Origin: Daldinia sp. FL1419
Taxonomy: Eukaryota; Ascomycota; Sordariomycetes; Xylariales; Hypoxylaceae
Direction of reading: 5' to 3'
Length of the DNA: 64,000 nt
Assembly: GCA_025201765.1 (NCBI GenBank)
Contig: MU623470.1
Span: 38,930-102,929, forward strand
In this document: one piece after another, positions 12,210 through 23,820 of the stretch
Numbering within the stretch: the first letter of the stretch is position 1
How the letters are laid out: each line of letters starts with the position of its first letter
The notes under the pieces: generated by a model
What the model was told of the DNA's origin: nothing
Databases searched by the model: none
Seen by the model: only the letters and a program-made list of their open reading frames with translations
Program-made: the position numbers and the translations under genes

Positions 12210-13117
12210 CTATGCAGTGAATGGGACTTCGACTTGCTTAGCAGCAGCTTTGTCCGCCTGGGCTACCTGGAAGGCGTTGACGAGAGCTGGGTACCAGACG
12301 TTCATCATCTTGGTGTCACCCGAGTCCTAGAGTATGGAGTCAGTATTTACTTTAACTAAGTATAGTTATAAGAGACCCCTAAGAAATTCTGAAGGGGGAC
12401 TGGAGAAGGGCGATATAGATGGTACATACATTGGGGTGGACACCATCGCGAAGATCGCTGGTGCCACTGAAGCCGGTGTATTGGTCAACAACCCAGATGG
12501 GCGACTCGGTGGTGTTGAGGCCCTCCGCCCAGGGGATAATAGCCTGGTTCAGGCTCTGAATCTGAGCGTTGTAATTGCCGAAGCCCATGGGGATGATTTG
12601 AGCCACCTAGTCGCGTGAAAATCAATAACTGTCGGTATACCTACGGGGGGGACGCAACCAGATAGGAGTAGAAAAGAAAACTTACGACAATCTTCATCCG
12701 AGGGTTGCTGTCTCGCATGACACCAATAAGGGTTGTGAAAGCAGCAATGATATCATTTACAGGCTTGTTCTGCTGAACGATATCGTTGGTGCCAAGGTGC
12801 ATCGTGATAACATCCGCTGGGTTCGTCTGGAGCCATCCGACAAGTTGCTTCCTATTGGCGATGTCGATAGCTAGGAAACCCGAGTGGCCCTCGTTGTCGC
12901 GGTCATAAGTGCTGTCTCCGCAGTTGTTCTCTCCTTTTCCGGAGCCAACCCAGTCCACAGATCCCCACTCGGTGGGCTTAAGCTTCTCCCAAAGCTTTGC
13001 ACGCCAGCAGATGATCTCAGTGATGGAGTCACCAAATGGCATATACCGGAGCGTGGCGTCCTGGGCGACGGATGCGCCTAGGAGCGTAGCAAGAGGGAGA
13101 AGCTTGTTGCAGCGCAT
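12210..13117 (-). CDS. Secreted SGNH hydrolase, CE3-type acetyl(xylan) esterase
   Basis: Three exons, 13117-12686, 12606-12430 and 12326-12210, join in phase 0 across introns of 79 and 103 bp (GTAAGT and GTATGT donors, CTAG acceptors), giving 241 residues. A signal peptide is visible (MRCNKLLPLATLLGASVAQ, cleavage probably near residue 19). The mature enzyme carries MPFGDSITE with the catalytic Ser, CWRAKLW, DNEGHSGFLA, the MHLGTND block and DGVHPN with the Asp and His; exon 3 supplies DSGDTKMMNVWYPAL. This order is typical of carbohydrate esterase family 3, which deacetylates xylan or related plant cell-wall polymers outside the cell. No carbohydrate-binding module is attached. The related membrane-anchored SGNH gene lies downstream. 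Confidence 0.86.
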
Positions 13118-16100
13118 TGTAAAGGTTTATATGTTAAGGGGCTGGGGCTTGGTAATGTTGATGTTGATGATGTGTTAACTTTGACTTAATCGCCATTCCT
13201 AGCCCGGGATTTATAGAAATCTCTATGCCCTATAGCGAAGGCTTACGGAGGTTGGAGTTCTATGTAATGACAGTCCCAGGTTCCTGCCAAGCGCGGCTAA
13301 ATGAAGTGGTTGCATGCGTAAGTACAAGATGTCAATATAGGCACTTGTATAACTTCCCGCTGCAGGTGCTTCAATTAGGATTCCAGCGGAATGATTAATT
13401 CCGAACCCCAGAGGATCGTGTGAAAGCTTTCCTTTCAGCCGGGTCCTCGAGCACATGGCTTCCACGTGGAATATAGTCTTCTACAGCCTTCTCGAGTCAG
13501 GATGGTACGCTAAGTTCATAGATCCGAAGATCGGGTCGACGTCCGGAAACGGGATTGACGATGTATTCATTTGCTTCAATCTATCCGTTTACAACCCTAA
13601 TATAACTTCAGTTCGCTCATTTGTCAGTTCCAGCTCACTCCCACGAGGCCCATATTGAATCGCACCAAATTTAGTATCCCACGTGGCTTCTCCAACTATG
13701 ATTCTTCTGAAGCCCCGTCATGTTATGTAGCTGCAGGTAATATAAGCGGAATTTTTGCGTAGACGGGATGGCCCTGACGTATATGCTTAGAAAGATGCCT
13801 CCATGTTTAGATTAAAGTCAGGGGTTACTACTTCGCTAATGTTGCATATACACTTGGAATATTCTGGCACAATTCCTAAAGAAGTTAATACTACTTAGAT
13901 GGAGTATCTCTTAGCATGCTATACGCATATACACTATTTTCCTAGATATTGCCTACTATGTTCAGACACCGACCTATATATAATCAAATAAATGCTGTGT
14001 TGCATACAAGTTAGCCTATAGGAGTCCAGTCTCTCTATACCTACTTTGTAGGCATAGTTTCCTCTGAAGCTGCAGTCATATGCAGTAGCTATCTCGGCTA
14101 CACATAATCCATGTTTCTCCTTTCTGCTGCTTAGGAGTCTAGTGGAAGAGTGCTCATAATAGATGACCGTATACCACATTTCCTGCATACCAATATCACC
14201 CACCACGAAAGCCGAGCTAATGGTGTCCTGTTTCGTCTAAGCCTAGTCTAATGTGATTCAACCGGCGTGTAATCTGTTTGCCTTCTAGAGCTGATCGACA
14301 GAAACCTCCAAATTGCTGCACCTGTTTGTTGACTGCCATGATAATATAGATTATGCAGCCGCATATCACTTATTCATCAATCCTTGATGTCCACGTGGAG
14401 GTCCATGCTGTGGGCTTCAACTCTAAGAGCCTATGGCTCCCATGATTCCTGCACTATATCGAGAGGCAGTTACTAATACTGTATATTAATTATAGTTCTG
14501 ATTCTATGTAGACCGAGAGGTACTTATGAAGCCGAATTAGGACTAATCAAATTGTCTGTTGAGAAGGTAGTAGAGGATCATGTATAAGTGGGATTCTTGA
14601 CTAAGAGAATTGCTCTTAATATTTACTACTCGCAGGGGTTATTATGAACTACCTTGCTGCTTCGATAGATCTAGGTACCTAGGTAGATATCAGTGAGAAA
14701 TAGGTTGTTATTATTTGTGGAAAATACTCTCTTGACTGCAACGCAAATTTCTAAAGGCAACCATATAAAGCCCTATAGCTTGTCATATCTAATATCCGAA
14801 CCGTAGGCGTGCTTTGGCCAGTAGGATGAGAAGCCAGACCTACCTATAGAGGTGGAGAGTATCGTAATAACCATCTCGGACAGATCATCACTGGCTACGA
14901 AGGTATAATGACACTAAATAGATTACACTGGTATATTACACTTAGGATAGGGCTACATTAGAGTAATTGGATGGGTTACTTAGGTCGAGAGTACTTCAAT
15001 ATACTACTGCAGTATCACGGCTTCGTCGAATACGAAACCGGCCAGGCGTAAGTAACCTTGCTCCTACTAGGCTCCCTTATACGGTATGCCAACACCCCTC
15101 AGCTATAATAGAAGTGTTCCTAATGTAGCGAAGTTGGAGTGCCGCTAATCTTGCCCGGATATGCTTGGTGCGGGTGGTATCTATACGGAACAGCATATTG
15201 TATCAATTACCTTTAATATAGCACTGGCCATAGAGGATTAGTTCCCAGTGCCATCCATATGATGGTGAGGTCTAGACGCACTATCTTGACGTGTGAACGG
15301 ATACCCCCTCCGAGGTAATTGCCATAATAAACTTTGGATGCTGGCGGGTATTACGCACATGGATATACCTAAATAAGATGGTCGTTTCTGGTATCATAAG
15401 GGGTAAGAAAGCGCCCATTCACCCGGACACAGACCGATCTAGAGGCGCATGGATATACGTATGTTTATAGCATAATACTCCAAATACCTCTCTAGGGGGA
15501 GTTCCTAGGCCCAGGTTAATCATGACTTTCTCTTGTCCCTTATCTCTTAAGCGACACGGGATGAGCGATTCTGGGCTTAGCCTCTTATAGATGTGGTAGG
15601 TAGTGATGTACACCATGACTTTATGTCAACGATTGTTGAGGATTATCGGTCTAGTAGATATCATTAATCGATATAGGCTCTGAGTGCGACCCCGTTGCTA
15701 GATCTGACGTTTCCCAATAAGCTCATGTGGTTTAATGGTAGCCACCCCGTCCGATGATTGTCACAAATCTACCCCTAGGTACCTAACCTACCTATATAGT
15801 TGTTACATGTTCAGGTTGAAGATTAGCCAATTTGTAGGCCACCTCATAACTACCACTAAACCTAATGGAACTGCTCTATTATCACACAACTGAAGATCGG
15901 TGAGATTTTGGCTAATCCACGACCCTCTTTAGTGTGGGCAAACCTGCTCCCTCTCCAATACTAAGTTCTGTGTGTACGTATACTGTAATACAAGTACACT
16001 CTATATACGTGTATAAGAGATTGTGTAATATGAATGTGCTTAACTGGAAAAGTCTTTTTAGAGCCATTGCCTATAGCGCTCTGGCGATGGCCCAATATTA

Positions 16101-18172
16101 TAGCTGGATGCCGTCGTGCGATATATTGGTACAATACATGCCTCTCTAAGCCTTATATAGCTACCCACATATACGTGAGTGAATAGATACTCAATAAGCT
16201 TTTGATTAATTATAAACAGAAATTTACCCCGAATATGAGTTCCATATAAAAATACAACCTTTACGGGCAGATAGTTGAAACGCCCGACGTATAACTTAGA
16301 GGAAGATGATACCTACCTGCCTAGATATTAGAAAAACACGACATAGGCTATCAGTGAAACAGCTTAGTGCTACTTGAAATGAGAGGTAATGTAATGCCTG
16401 GGTCTTATAAAACGCCCTTGTTTTCGTGTGTTCCCTTCTTTGTCCTCCTAAGCCAGGCGGGGAAGAACCTACCTACCTACCTACCGTGTATGGATACCTA
16501 CCTACCTTTCCACAACGTCAAAACGGCAACTATTATACAGCATTGGCTCTAACAAGGGGGAAAATCGATGACATCGTAGTGCCTAGCTAAAACCCAAGGC
16601 TTTGATATCGGAGAATTTACTCGTACTGATGGATTAGAAAGATGAGGCTCTCGTCTACCAAAAGGCAGCATGTACCTCCCACTTACCGGCACGTCTCCGC
16701 GCCTGACACGATCTGCCCGCCTCTTCTTCTACTTCTAAGCATACAAGAAGCGGGCTGGGATCGTACACCCCACTATTGACCGCATATACCACGATGACGG
16801 GCTCGCGATGTGCCGAGACCTTTTTTTCGGTGGGCAAGACGGAATGGACCGGGATGGGCGCCGCTTGTCAAAGCTAACAGGGGCGCGTACCTCGAATGAC
16901 TGGAGGATGACTCAGGACACATCCCCCGTCGCCCCCGATCTCACTTTGTTCCTATTTAGGTGCGTAAAACGCGCGACTGGTGTAATACCGAGAGGATTAC
17001 ATACCCCATCGCAGCCTGCTCGCGTCCCGCATCCGACGTACAGGCCCTACCGGAAAACCTAGGCAGGCAAGAGGCGCCGGTCGCTACATCGATGAATGAT
17101 CACGCATAAGTCGGGCTGCATGGGCTTGCGATTACAGGATAAGTTTGCACTTCGTGGACTAATATGCCGCTCCCATCCTTTTTGGTAGGTATTACATGCA
17201 AGTAAGACGGTGAGTGATTGGTCATGACGGCATGTGTTCGGCTCTTGGAGCTCCTGAAAATAACATAAGACATGAGGCTATGCCTGAGAAGTGGAGCGCG
17301 AAGCACGGAAATGACTTCGTTGTTCTGCAAGGAACTCGAAGACTAATTACGTGCTAATAAAGCTATACATACTGGAGGTGGTGCCTCTTTTCCCACATTT
17401 CTCATCTGTAATGCTAATAACGAGATAGTTCTAATTTACTCTCGTGATACAAGTCACAAGTAAACAGGGTTCCTAGCTCGAGATACGATTCACTTATAAC
17501 TTCTACATACCTAGTTGAGCTATACATAATATCGAGTATGCCCACTGAGCAAGAAGAACCCAGAGCGATGTTAGCTTCGAGGGGCCAAGCTCCTAGGTTT
17601 AGCGCTCTCCCGAAACCCCCAACTGGTAACGGCGCAAAGGCGCCTCGGAGCAAGACCGCATCAGTAAAGCCAGAGAACCGGGGCGGAAGAACCAGCTTAC
17701 CCAATGGCCAGTCACATCGCGCTCGACCACTTGAGCCCGAGGCCATCTTGAGCAATCCACGGTTGCAACAAGTGACAGGCTTACACCCTCGGAAGGTGTC
17801 TTGGTGGAAAGCTGTTCATCCCCCGATAGACGAGTTGGCCCGGCTTCAATGGGCCATGAGCTTGCCGGACGCATATCCCGCCAAGCGGCCAAAAGGGAAT
17901 TATTAACTCAACGATCCACACGAAAAGATATACAAAGAGATATACTACAATAATCACTGCTCAATATGTTTGTTTGCGGAATGCCATTCTACACTCACCC
18001 CTATACGCCGAGGTTGTGCTTTGAGGTATCTAAAAAGAGAGAATAAACGCAGGAAGCAAAGTATACTATATACAAGAAACCCGTCAAGAGGATTGGAAGA
18101 ATCGGTATCAGAGGAAGGAAGGGAGGAAGCTAGTGATGTTAAGGCGCATAGCAATGACAAGTAACCGGCCGC
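13118..18172. other. 5-kb AT-rich gene desert
   Basis: No gene can be supported across 5 kb. Most of it is AT-rich with stops in all frames, many TA-rich words and scattered CTAGGTACCTAG-type palindromes (14671-14686, 15774-15796) plus an ACCT tetranucleotide run at 16467-16508. This look is typical of repeat-induced point mutation or old transposon DNA in filamentous ascomycetes. One less AT-rich island at about 17540-17890 is open on both strands (122 codons from the ATG at 17538), but its translation is not recognised. Confidence 0.5.
16467..16508. repeat. ACCT tetranucleotide repeat
   Basis: Repeated ACCT units, interrupted by a short spacer, lie in the 13-18 kb desert. They share the unit of the dispersed TAGGTACCTA-like palindromes of this window. 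Confidence 0.85.
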
Positions 18173-19402
18173 TCAACCAACCATCGTCTTGCCGATCTCG
18201 CTCTGCCAATCTTTGGCTCTCTCGAATCCGTTCATGTGGAATTGATAATCTATCAACGCCTGTCGCACGTCTTCGGGAGAATTTGCTACGAACGGGCCGT
18301 ACTGGACCACCTTTTGGTTCAGGATCTGGCCGGCAACTAATACAAAGCGCGCGTTCTCTTTCGCGCTTTCGGGCACCTCGACGAGCACTACATCACCATC
18401 CGGCTCGAACACGCAGTTGTGGTACTGCGCGACCGTCTGCTTCTTGTCGCCGGAGCCAAATACAGCGGATCCCTCTAGCTGGTACGAAAAGGCGTTCCAG
18501 CCCTTCGGTAGAGGCTGGGCCAACTTGCTACCCGGCTGCATTTCCACATCGAGCAGCCAGACCGGAGTATATGCCAATTCTTTTAGACTTTCGACGCCGC
18601 CAGCTTGTCCCGAAATAACCTTAATGCGAACTTTCCCACCATCCAATTCGGCGCTCGGGATCTCGTCTTTCTTCAGATCGCGGTATCGGGGTTCGCAGGC
18701 TTTGAGGTGGGCAGGCAGGTCAACCCATAATTGCAGGCCGACGTTCGCACTTCCGTCTGGGTTCTGGCGCGGCATCTCGGCGTGCATAATGCCTCGGCCG
18801 GCTGTCATGAATTGCAGATCACCAGCCTCGATGGTACCGGCATGGCCAGCGAAGTCCTCGTGGTCGACGCCGCCGGTTAACAGATACGTAATGGTCTCCT
18901 GACCGCGGTGGGGGTGATCTGGGAAGCCTGCGCCGGGTTTTATGCTGAAGTGGTCTAGCATCAGGAACGGAGAGAAGTTCCGCAATTGCGGTGTTCCTAC
19001 GCTTCGCCTAACAATAGAATAATAGTCAATATGCCGCCCGTATCACATATTCGGCGCGTGGCCGTTCTCGTGTCCTACTGACCTGACCCTAGCTCCAGCA
19101 CCTTCGGCCTGTTCGACCGCTAGGAAGACCTTGCGGATTGCGCGTGGTATAGACATCTCGGTTACGACGAGTTTCTCGGATGGGTTATAAAAAGGGGATT
19201 CGGATCCAGATTCGGCGGTAGTCGATTTGGTTATAGTATCGCTGTCGATCACGGCACTACTGCTACTTCTACTATCGCCGTCGTAGGCCTTGAAGATTTC
19301 AAGCACGGAATTGAAAGTCGTCGTGGTCAGATCGATAAACTGTTCTCTAAAGACAACTACAGATAGTATGGCTATAAGAAAGGAAAAGGCGAGAGTCCTC
19401 AT
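18173..19402 (-). CDS. Pirin family protein with N-terminal hydrophobic extension
   Basis: Two exons, 19402-19083 and 19007-18173, join in phase 2 across a 75-bp intron (GTCAGT donor, GTTAG acceptor), giving 384 residues. The core is pirin: SIPRAIRKVFLAVEQAEGAG, FSPFLMLDHF, then HPHRGQETITYLLTGGVDHE, AGDLQFMTAGRGIMHAEMP and the second cupin with WNAFSYQLEG. The His and Glu residues that bind iron in pirins are present. Pirins are bicupin proteins linked to transcription control or quercetinase-like oxidation; which applies here is unknown. The first 82 residues precede the usual pirin start and hold a hydrophobic segment (LAFSFLIAILSVVVF) and a Ser-rich linker. An internal ATG (19156-19154, MSIPRA) sits where compact pirins begin, so either start is possible. 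Confidence 0.85.
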
Positions 19403-20333
19403 GAGGGGCAGAGATGTAAGAACCCTAGAGGGGTTTCTTATACGGGATCGAACAGTAAGACTGAATCAGGTAGGTCGCGAATCAGGGACGAGGGTGGATG
19501 CATTATGTAGGCTAGCTAGAAATATCACGAAGATTCGCCCGATCTTGTTTGGTTGATGGTTGGTATTATCTTTTTTTTTTTCTAATCTTTTTGGGGGGGT
19601 TTTTTTTGGTTACGGGGAGAAGGAATTAACAATCACCACCGCTGACCATCCTTCCACCTGCCACGCTGCTACGGAAAGAGAGAAGCGGGGCATTTACCCC
19701 TGTATTGACCCAGTAACTAACTGCCTGTAAGTTGGTCAGCAGCTACCATAGAAAATAAAAGATCAAAAAGTTGAAAAATTCCCGACGGTAGGCACGCCGG
19801 GTACGTAGTATCCCCGCCACCCAAGCCTTACCAACCTGTTACATCAGCAGTCCATTCCCGCGTTTCGGGTCTGCACTTGACCCTAATAGGGCATGGTTCC
19901 AGCGATGACTGGCCGCTAGCTATGGCTGACTTAATTCTTCCAAATCTCCAAATTAAATTTCGCACCTCCGAAACCCCGTCAGCCCCGAATATACTTGCTG
20001 CTTTGAGAACTACTTCCGGCAGAATGGAACATCTTTTGTTAGCTCACCCGGCTGATGATAGTGTTTTCAACTTTGTCTTTCTCTGCAGCAATAACCTCGT
20101 GATTAATAATACCAGCTCCTATTCTTACGGATTAAGAGAATATATTATAAAGTCAAGTGGTGACCGCCCGTTCGCTTACTACTGCGTCAACGATGGTCCA
20201 TGGACTACGTACGAAGACTCATTGGTGTCGACGTAGAACATTCTCATTATATTTTAAATTCGTAAGGTTAACTATTTCGAGGTTGTAACGCATTTCCTCC
20301 ATCACTTTTTGATAATATCACTTCCTTCCGAGT
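19403..20333. other. Intergenic between pirin and BLI-3-like genes
   Basis: The region includes homopolymer T and G tracts at 19571-19610, close to the pirin start. A plus-strand frame at 19877-20236 begins without ATG and has no recognisable motif. Nothing else is supported. Confidence 0.5.
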
Positions 20334-21247
20334 CTACTTCGAGGCGGTAGCTCTCCATTGCTGAATCTCACTCTCGCTAATCTCCCTCAACTTATTAACG
20401 CCGGCTGGTTCACCTGTGATGGTGCCCTTAGCGATCTCAGCAACCATGCCTACTATCGTCCTACCCGTGACGGCGTATGTGACGGAGCTGGTCTTGACTT
20501 TGAGCACGGCAATGCGTGGGTCGTTCTCGCTTCCGTCGTGGACACCATCACCTAAGTCACCCATCCAAGCCTTGAGTGTTGGGCTGTAGTACCTCTTCAC
20601 AATCTCTCGGTCCGTCTCAATGCTAGCCTCGCCTGCGATTGACGCCCATTGACCCGAGTTGTCGTAGAACGAGACGTTGGTGTGTTTGTCGGCCTTCAGC
20701 TCGTCCGTCTTGTGTGACTCGGTGTTCGTCGTGAAAGTTAGGTCGATATCACCGCCTTCCTAAAATTAAGTATCAATATCAGTTTCCTGGGCGCTAATAT
20801 AGGATTCACATGTGTAACTACATGAAAGAAGGATAGAGAAACCTGCCACAGGGTACCATTCTATTGAAATGCTTTGCTTACCTTTCCTGCAACGGCCATA
20901 CACCGGGAGACTAGCTTTCCGCTCGAAGGGTCGCGCGTCGTCATCATGCCAAACTTGCACGACGACACGAACTTGATCAGAGTTTCGACCTTCTCTTTTA
21001 GGGATACATCCGTGTCGATGTTCTTGTTATAGTAAGGTCCCGATGGCTTGCTGCCGGTATCTGTGTTTGAGAACGACGACATCTTGCGCACGAATTGGTA
21101 CTCGAGGGTATTATTCTTGGTGTTTGATCGTGAAAGTTGAGTAGCTGTTGTTGAGATATGTAGTCGGATTGGCGTGTTTACGGGGTGTACTTTGCTACTA
21201 AGAGTTCTGAGAATAACTCGATGAGATGTAGCAGGTTTCCCGAGCAT
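20334..21247 (-). CDS. bli-3: BLI-3-like pyridoxamine 5'-phosphate oxidase-fold protein
   Basis: Two exons, 21247-20882 and 20759-20334, join in phase 0 across a 122-bp intron (GTAAGC donor, TTTTAG acceptor), giving 263 residues. The sequence resembles Neurospora blue-light-inducible BLI-3 and general-stress flavin-binding split-barrel proteins: SLKEKVETLIKFVSSCKFGM, TTRDPSSGKLVSRCMAV, TFTTNTESHKTDEL, VSFYDNSGQWASIAGEASI, KAWMGDLGDGVHDGSENDPR and the ending LREISESEIQQWR. The family binds FMN-like ligands; no reaction is assigned to BLI-3. Residues 1-55 are basic, Ser/Thr-rich and poor in acidic residues, like a mitochondrial presequence. The family's common start MSSFSN lies inside at 21082, so two starts may give organellar and cytosolic forms. 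Light control is known for the Neurospora gene only. Confidence 0.85.
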
Positions 21248-22115
21248 GGCTCTTCGTCTTTATATTGATCAAGGCCAGTTACTACTACGTGCGGCGAAGT
21301 TGGTCCATCATGTCTACGACTTATTGCCCCGCCACTTGTAATTCTTAGCTTGGTCTAGGTAGGTAGGTTTGTTTCACAGATATCATCATAGAGTTGAGTC
21401 GGGAGAGGCTATTTAGTCTGCGAGATGCCCATTCAATATTATGACGTCGTTGATGGTTAGAGCGCGTCACGATTACGGACTGAGGCTGAACTTTAGACTG
21501 GTCTCTAAATAAACTTGGACGTGTAAAAAGTACGAAGCGCTACCAATGAATCAATTGATTTACTGGGTAATATTTCGATGACATCTCTGCGCCCCTTGCT
21601 TTGTGCTAATATCGATCGGAATGACAATGAAGTTAGGCTCGGGACTCCTGACACCTGTGGATGTGATCACTACCCCGAATCGTATACACACATGTAGGTT
21701 CTCGCTTCCCCTTATTCCCTAGGTCGAACAAATGCCTAATATAACACGAATGGTAATACGTTAAAGCTGATCCTCAGTTAATTATTTTTCCATTGCTAAG
21801 TCGTCTTATCATTTACATAGCATACATACCTACATACCTACCTACACCCATATACAAGTAAAAATTGTAGAGGCACACGGGTGGAGCAACAACAACCTCC
21901 GCTTGATATTTGCTTTAAAAAAAAGGCCGCTTAGTTTCAACATAATATGTGGCCATCCAATATAAGAATAAAATGGTGATGCTCTGTAACGCTTTGGTAT
22001 GCAGGCAGATATTCCTCCCAACTCCCTGATAACCCTTCAAAACCCCAACCTCCGAAACCTAAGTGTCCCTTTTACAGTTTCCACAAATAAGAAAGTATAT
22101 ATTCTCAGGCAAGCA
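21248..22115. other. Intergenic, promoter side of BLI-3-like gene
   Basis: About 0.9 kb lies between the BLI-3-like start and the stop of the lectin-like gene. Runs of TACCTACCTAC-type text occur at 21826-21845. No coding exon is supported. I could not identify a light-response element with confidence. Confidence 0.5.
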
Positions 22116-23820
22116 TCATGGATATACTTGTCCGACGTAATTGAAGTTGGATGGATTCGACGTGTCTACCGAGTACTCCAGGATCTTGTTATTAGATATG
22201 GCGTAGAACATGGCATCCGGCGACATTGCGATGGCCGTAAAGTTAGTCTCCGGGCCGGATTTGAACTGGAAATTCGAGATAGGGTTCATCTTTTTACCGT
22301 CCCAGTGACTACCTTTAATATCGCCGCCTTGTAGAAGTCCAAGGTACAGGCCTTGATTCCAGTTGTCCCATTTAGTAGCGGCAAATTGTTGAGACGGAGC
22401 GGGCAGTGGTATTTCCTCTTGGAGCTCGGTCACTATGGTGTGTCAGCTTACCAATTCAACTCCGGGATATAAATATTTCTTCAATCTGCTTACCTCGTTG
22501 ATCAGCATTATCCCACGTATCGTCGTACGACGTCATCCCCATACTTCCCGTCTTCCCTGACGATACCCGTTCGGAAACGAGCTCGAGGCGATCAAGCCAT
22601 GATCCACGTAACTTAGGGATGATGGCCAAGCTAGAATTGGCTGCGACGTCTTTGGATTCGACCGCCACTGTTGCGGAAGCCCAATTGCTTGCATTGGCGG
22701 TCTTTATTGCTCCTTCGGGTCGTTGGTAGGCGACAATCCAGTTACCGTCGCAATCGGCATCCCAACAACGTTGCCACATGGCAGATAACTGACCCCCAGG
22801 CCAAGTCTCCAAAATAGCTCCATTGAGTGTATCGTTATCCCAACTGTCAGGTCTATTTAGTGCGTCCAAAGAAGCCATAGATCTTATGATGTTACCCGGA
22901 TCTGTGAACCATACGTGCGTCTCGAACTTCTGTCTATGATCCATTGATGCGCTCGCCAACGGTGTTCCTGGTTGCGGGTTGAGAGGTGTCGTTGTCGCAG
23001 CCATCAACTCGGTTAGGTTATTCGTCTTCCACGACTTATTCTTGGAGTCCCAACGCCGGGCGATAATGGAATTATAGGCATCCTGGAAAAAGACAGTTCT
23101 GTGAATAACTCCGTTGGGATCCGTCCAGTTGGATGCCGTTATTTTCGAATTGCCAAGTATGAGCTTTTCGTCTGTTGAATTTGATGGTAGATCTGATGAA
23201 TCGCCACTGTTCGATCCAGCCGAGTCCGCCGAAGCTTCTGAGTCGGATGAACTGTTTTTAGTCGCCAAGCCAGCTGCTATTCCTACTACTAGCGCGACGA
23301 GAATGACGATCACCACTCCTAGAATTAATAAAAACCTTTTCCTTGGAAGACCCCATATCGTCTTTGCTGGAGTTGCCTTCTCTGTGGGGGGTTGCTCGCC
23401 GCCGAACTCAGCCGCGCTTAACGCTCCAGGTCCATACGCGGAAGAGTTTATCGGGCTACCGACGCTCGTAGGATATGCGCTGTTTGGATAAGCCGATGCA
23501 TCAGAATAAATTGTGCTCGGCGCATAGCCTGCACCGTTAGGATATGCTGCTGCATTTTGATAGTATGCCGAGCCTGCTGCAGAATTCGGATCCTTATATG
23601 GAAAGAAACCGGGCCATAGATTCTGTGATGGGTTTACGACTTCTTTTGTAGACTCGGGACTATAATAGGACTGTGTAGCCCCCACGGTTGCTTGTTCGAC
23701 CGGGACAGCTTGCGGATAGCTGTGGTCGGGGTATTGTATCACTTCCTTCTGAAAGGTCTCTGGATCCCGCGCAGAGACCTCGAGCGTGCTGTAAGGCGTG
23801 TTATCTGGTGATTGGGACAT
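22116..23820 (-). CDS. Single-pass membrane protein with fucose-lectin-like beta-propeller ectodomain
   Basis: Two exons, 23820-22494 and 22432-22116, join in phase 1 across a 61-bp intron (GTAAGC donor, CATAG acceptor), giving 547 residues. Residues 1-160 are Pro, Tyr, Ser and Ala-rich and lack a signal peptide. A basic stop-transfer stretch (LPRKR) precedes one membrane segment at about 163-186 (FLLILGVVIVILVALVVGIAAG). A Ser/Asp-rich linker and a long C-terminal domain follow with repeated short sheets (VFFQDAYNSIIARRWD, HVWFTDPGNIIRSMASL, AMWQRCWDADCDGNWIVAYQ, GLYLGLLQGG, FTAIAMSPDAMFYAISNNKI), resembling the fungal fucose-specific-lectin/PLL-like propeller domains found in many Sordariomycete membrane proteins. 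The topology (cytosol N-terminus, ectodomain outside) is inferred. Sugar binding is unproven. Confidence 0.78.

Noticed and set aside
19877..20236. Plus-strand 119-codon open frame
   Set aside because: It starts with TTG, has no recognisable motif, and lacks splice partners.
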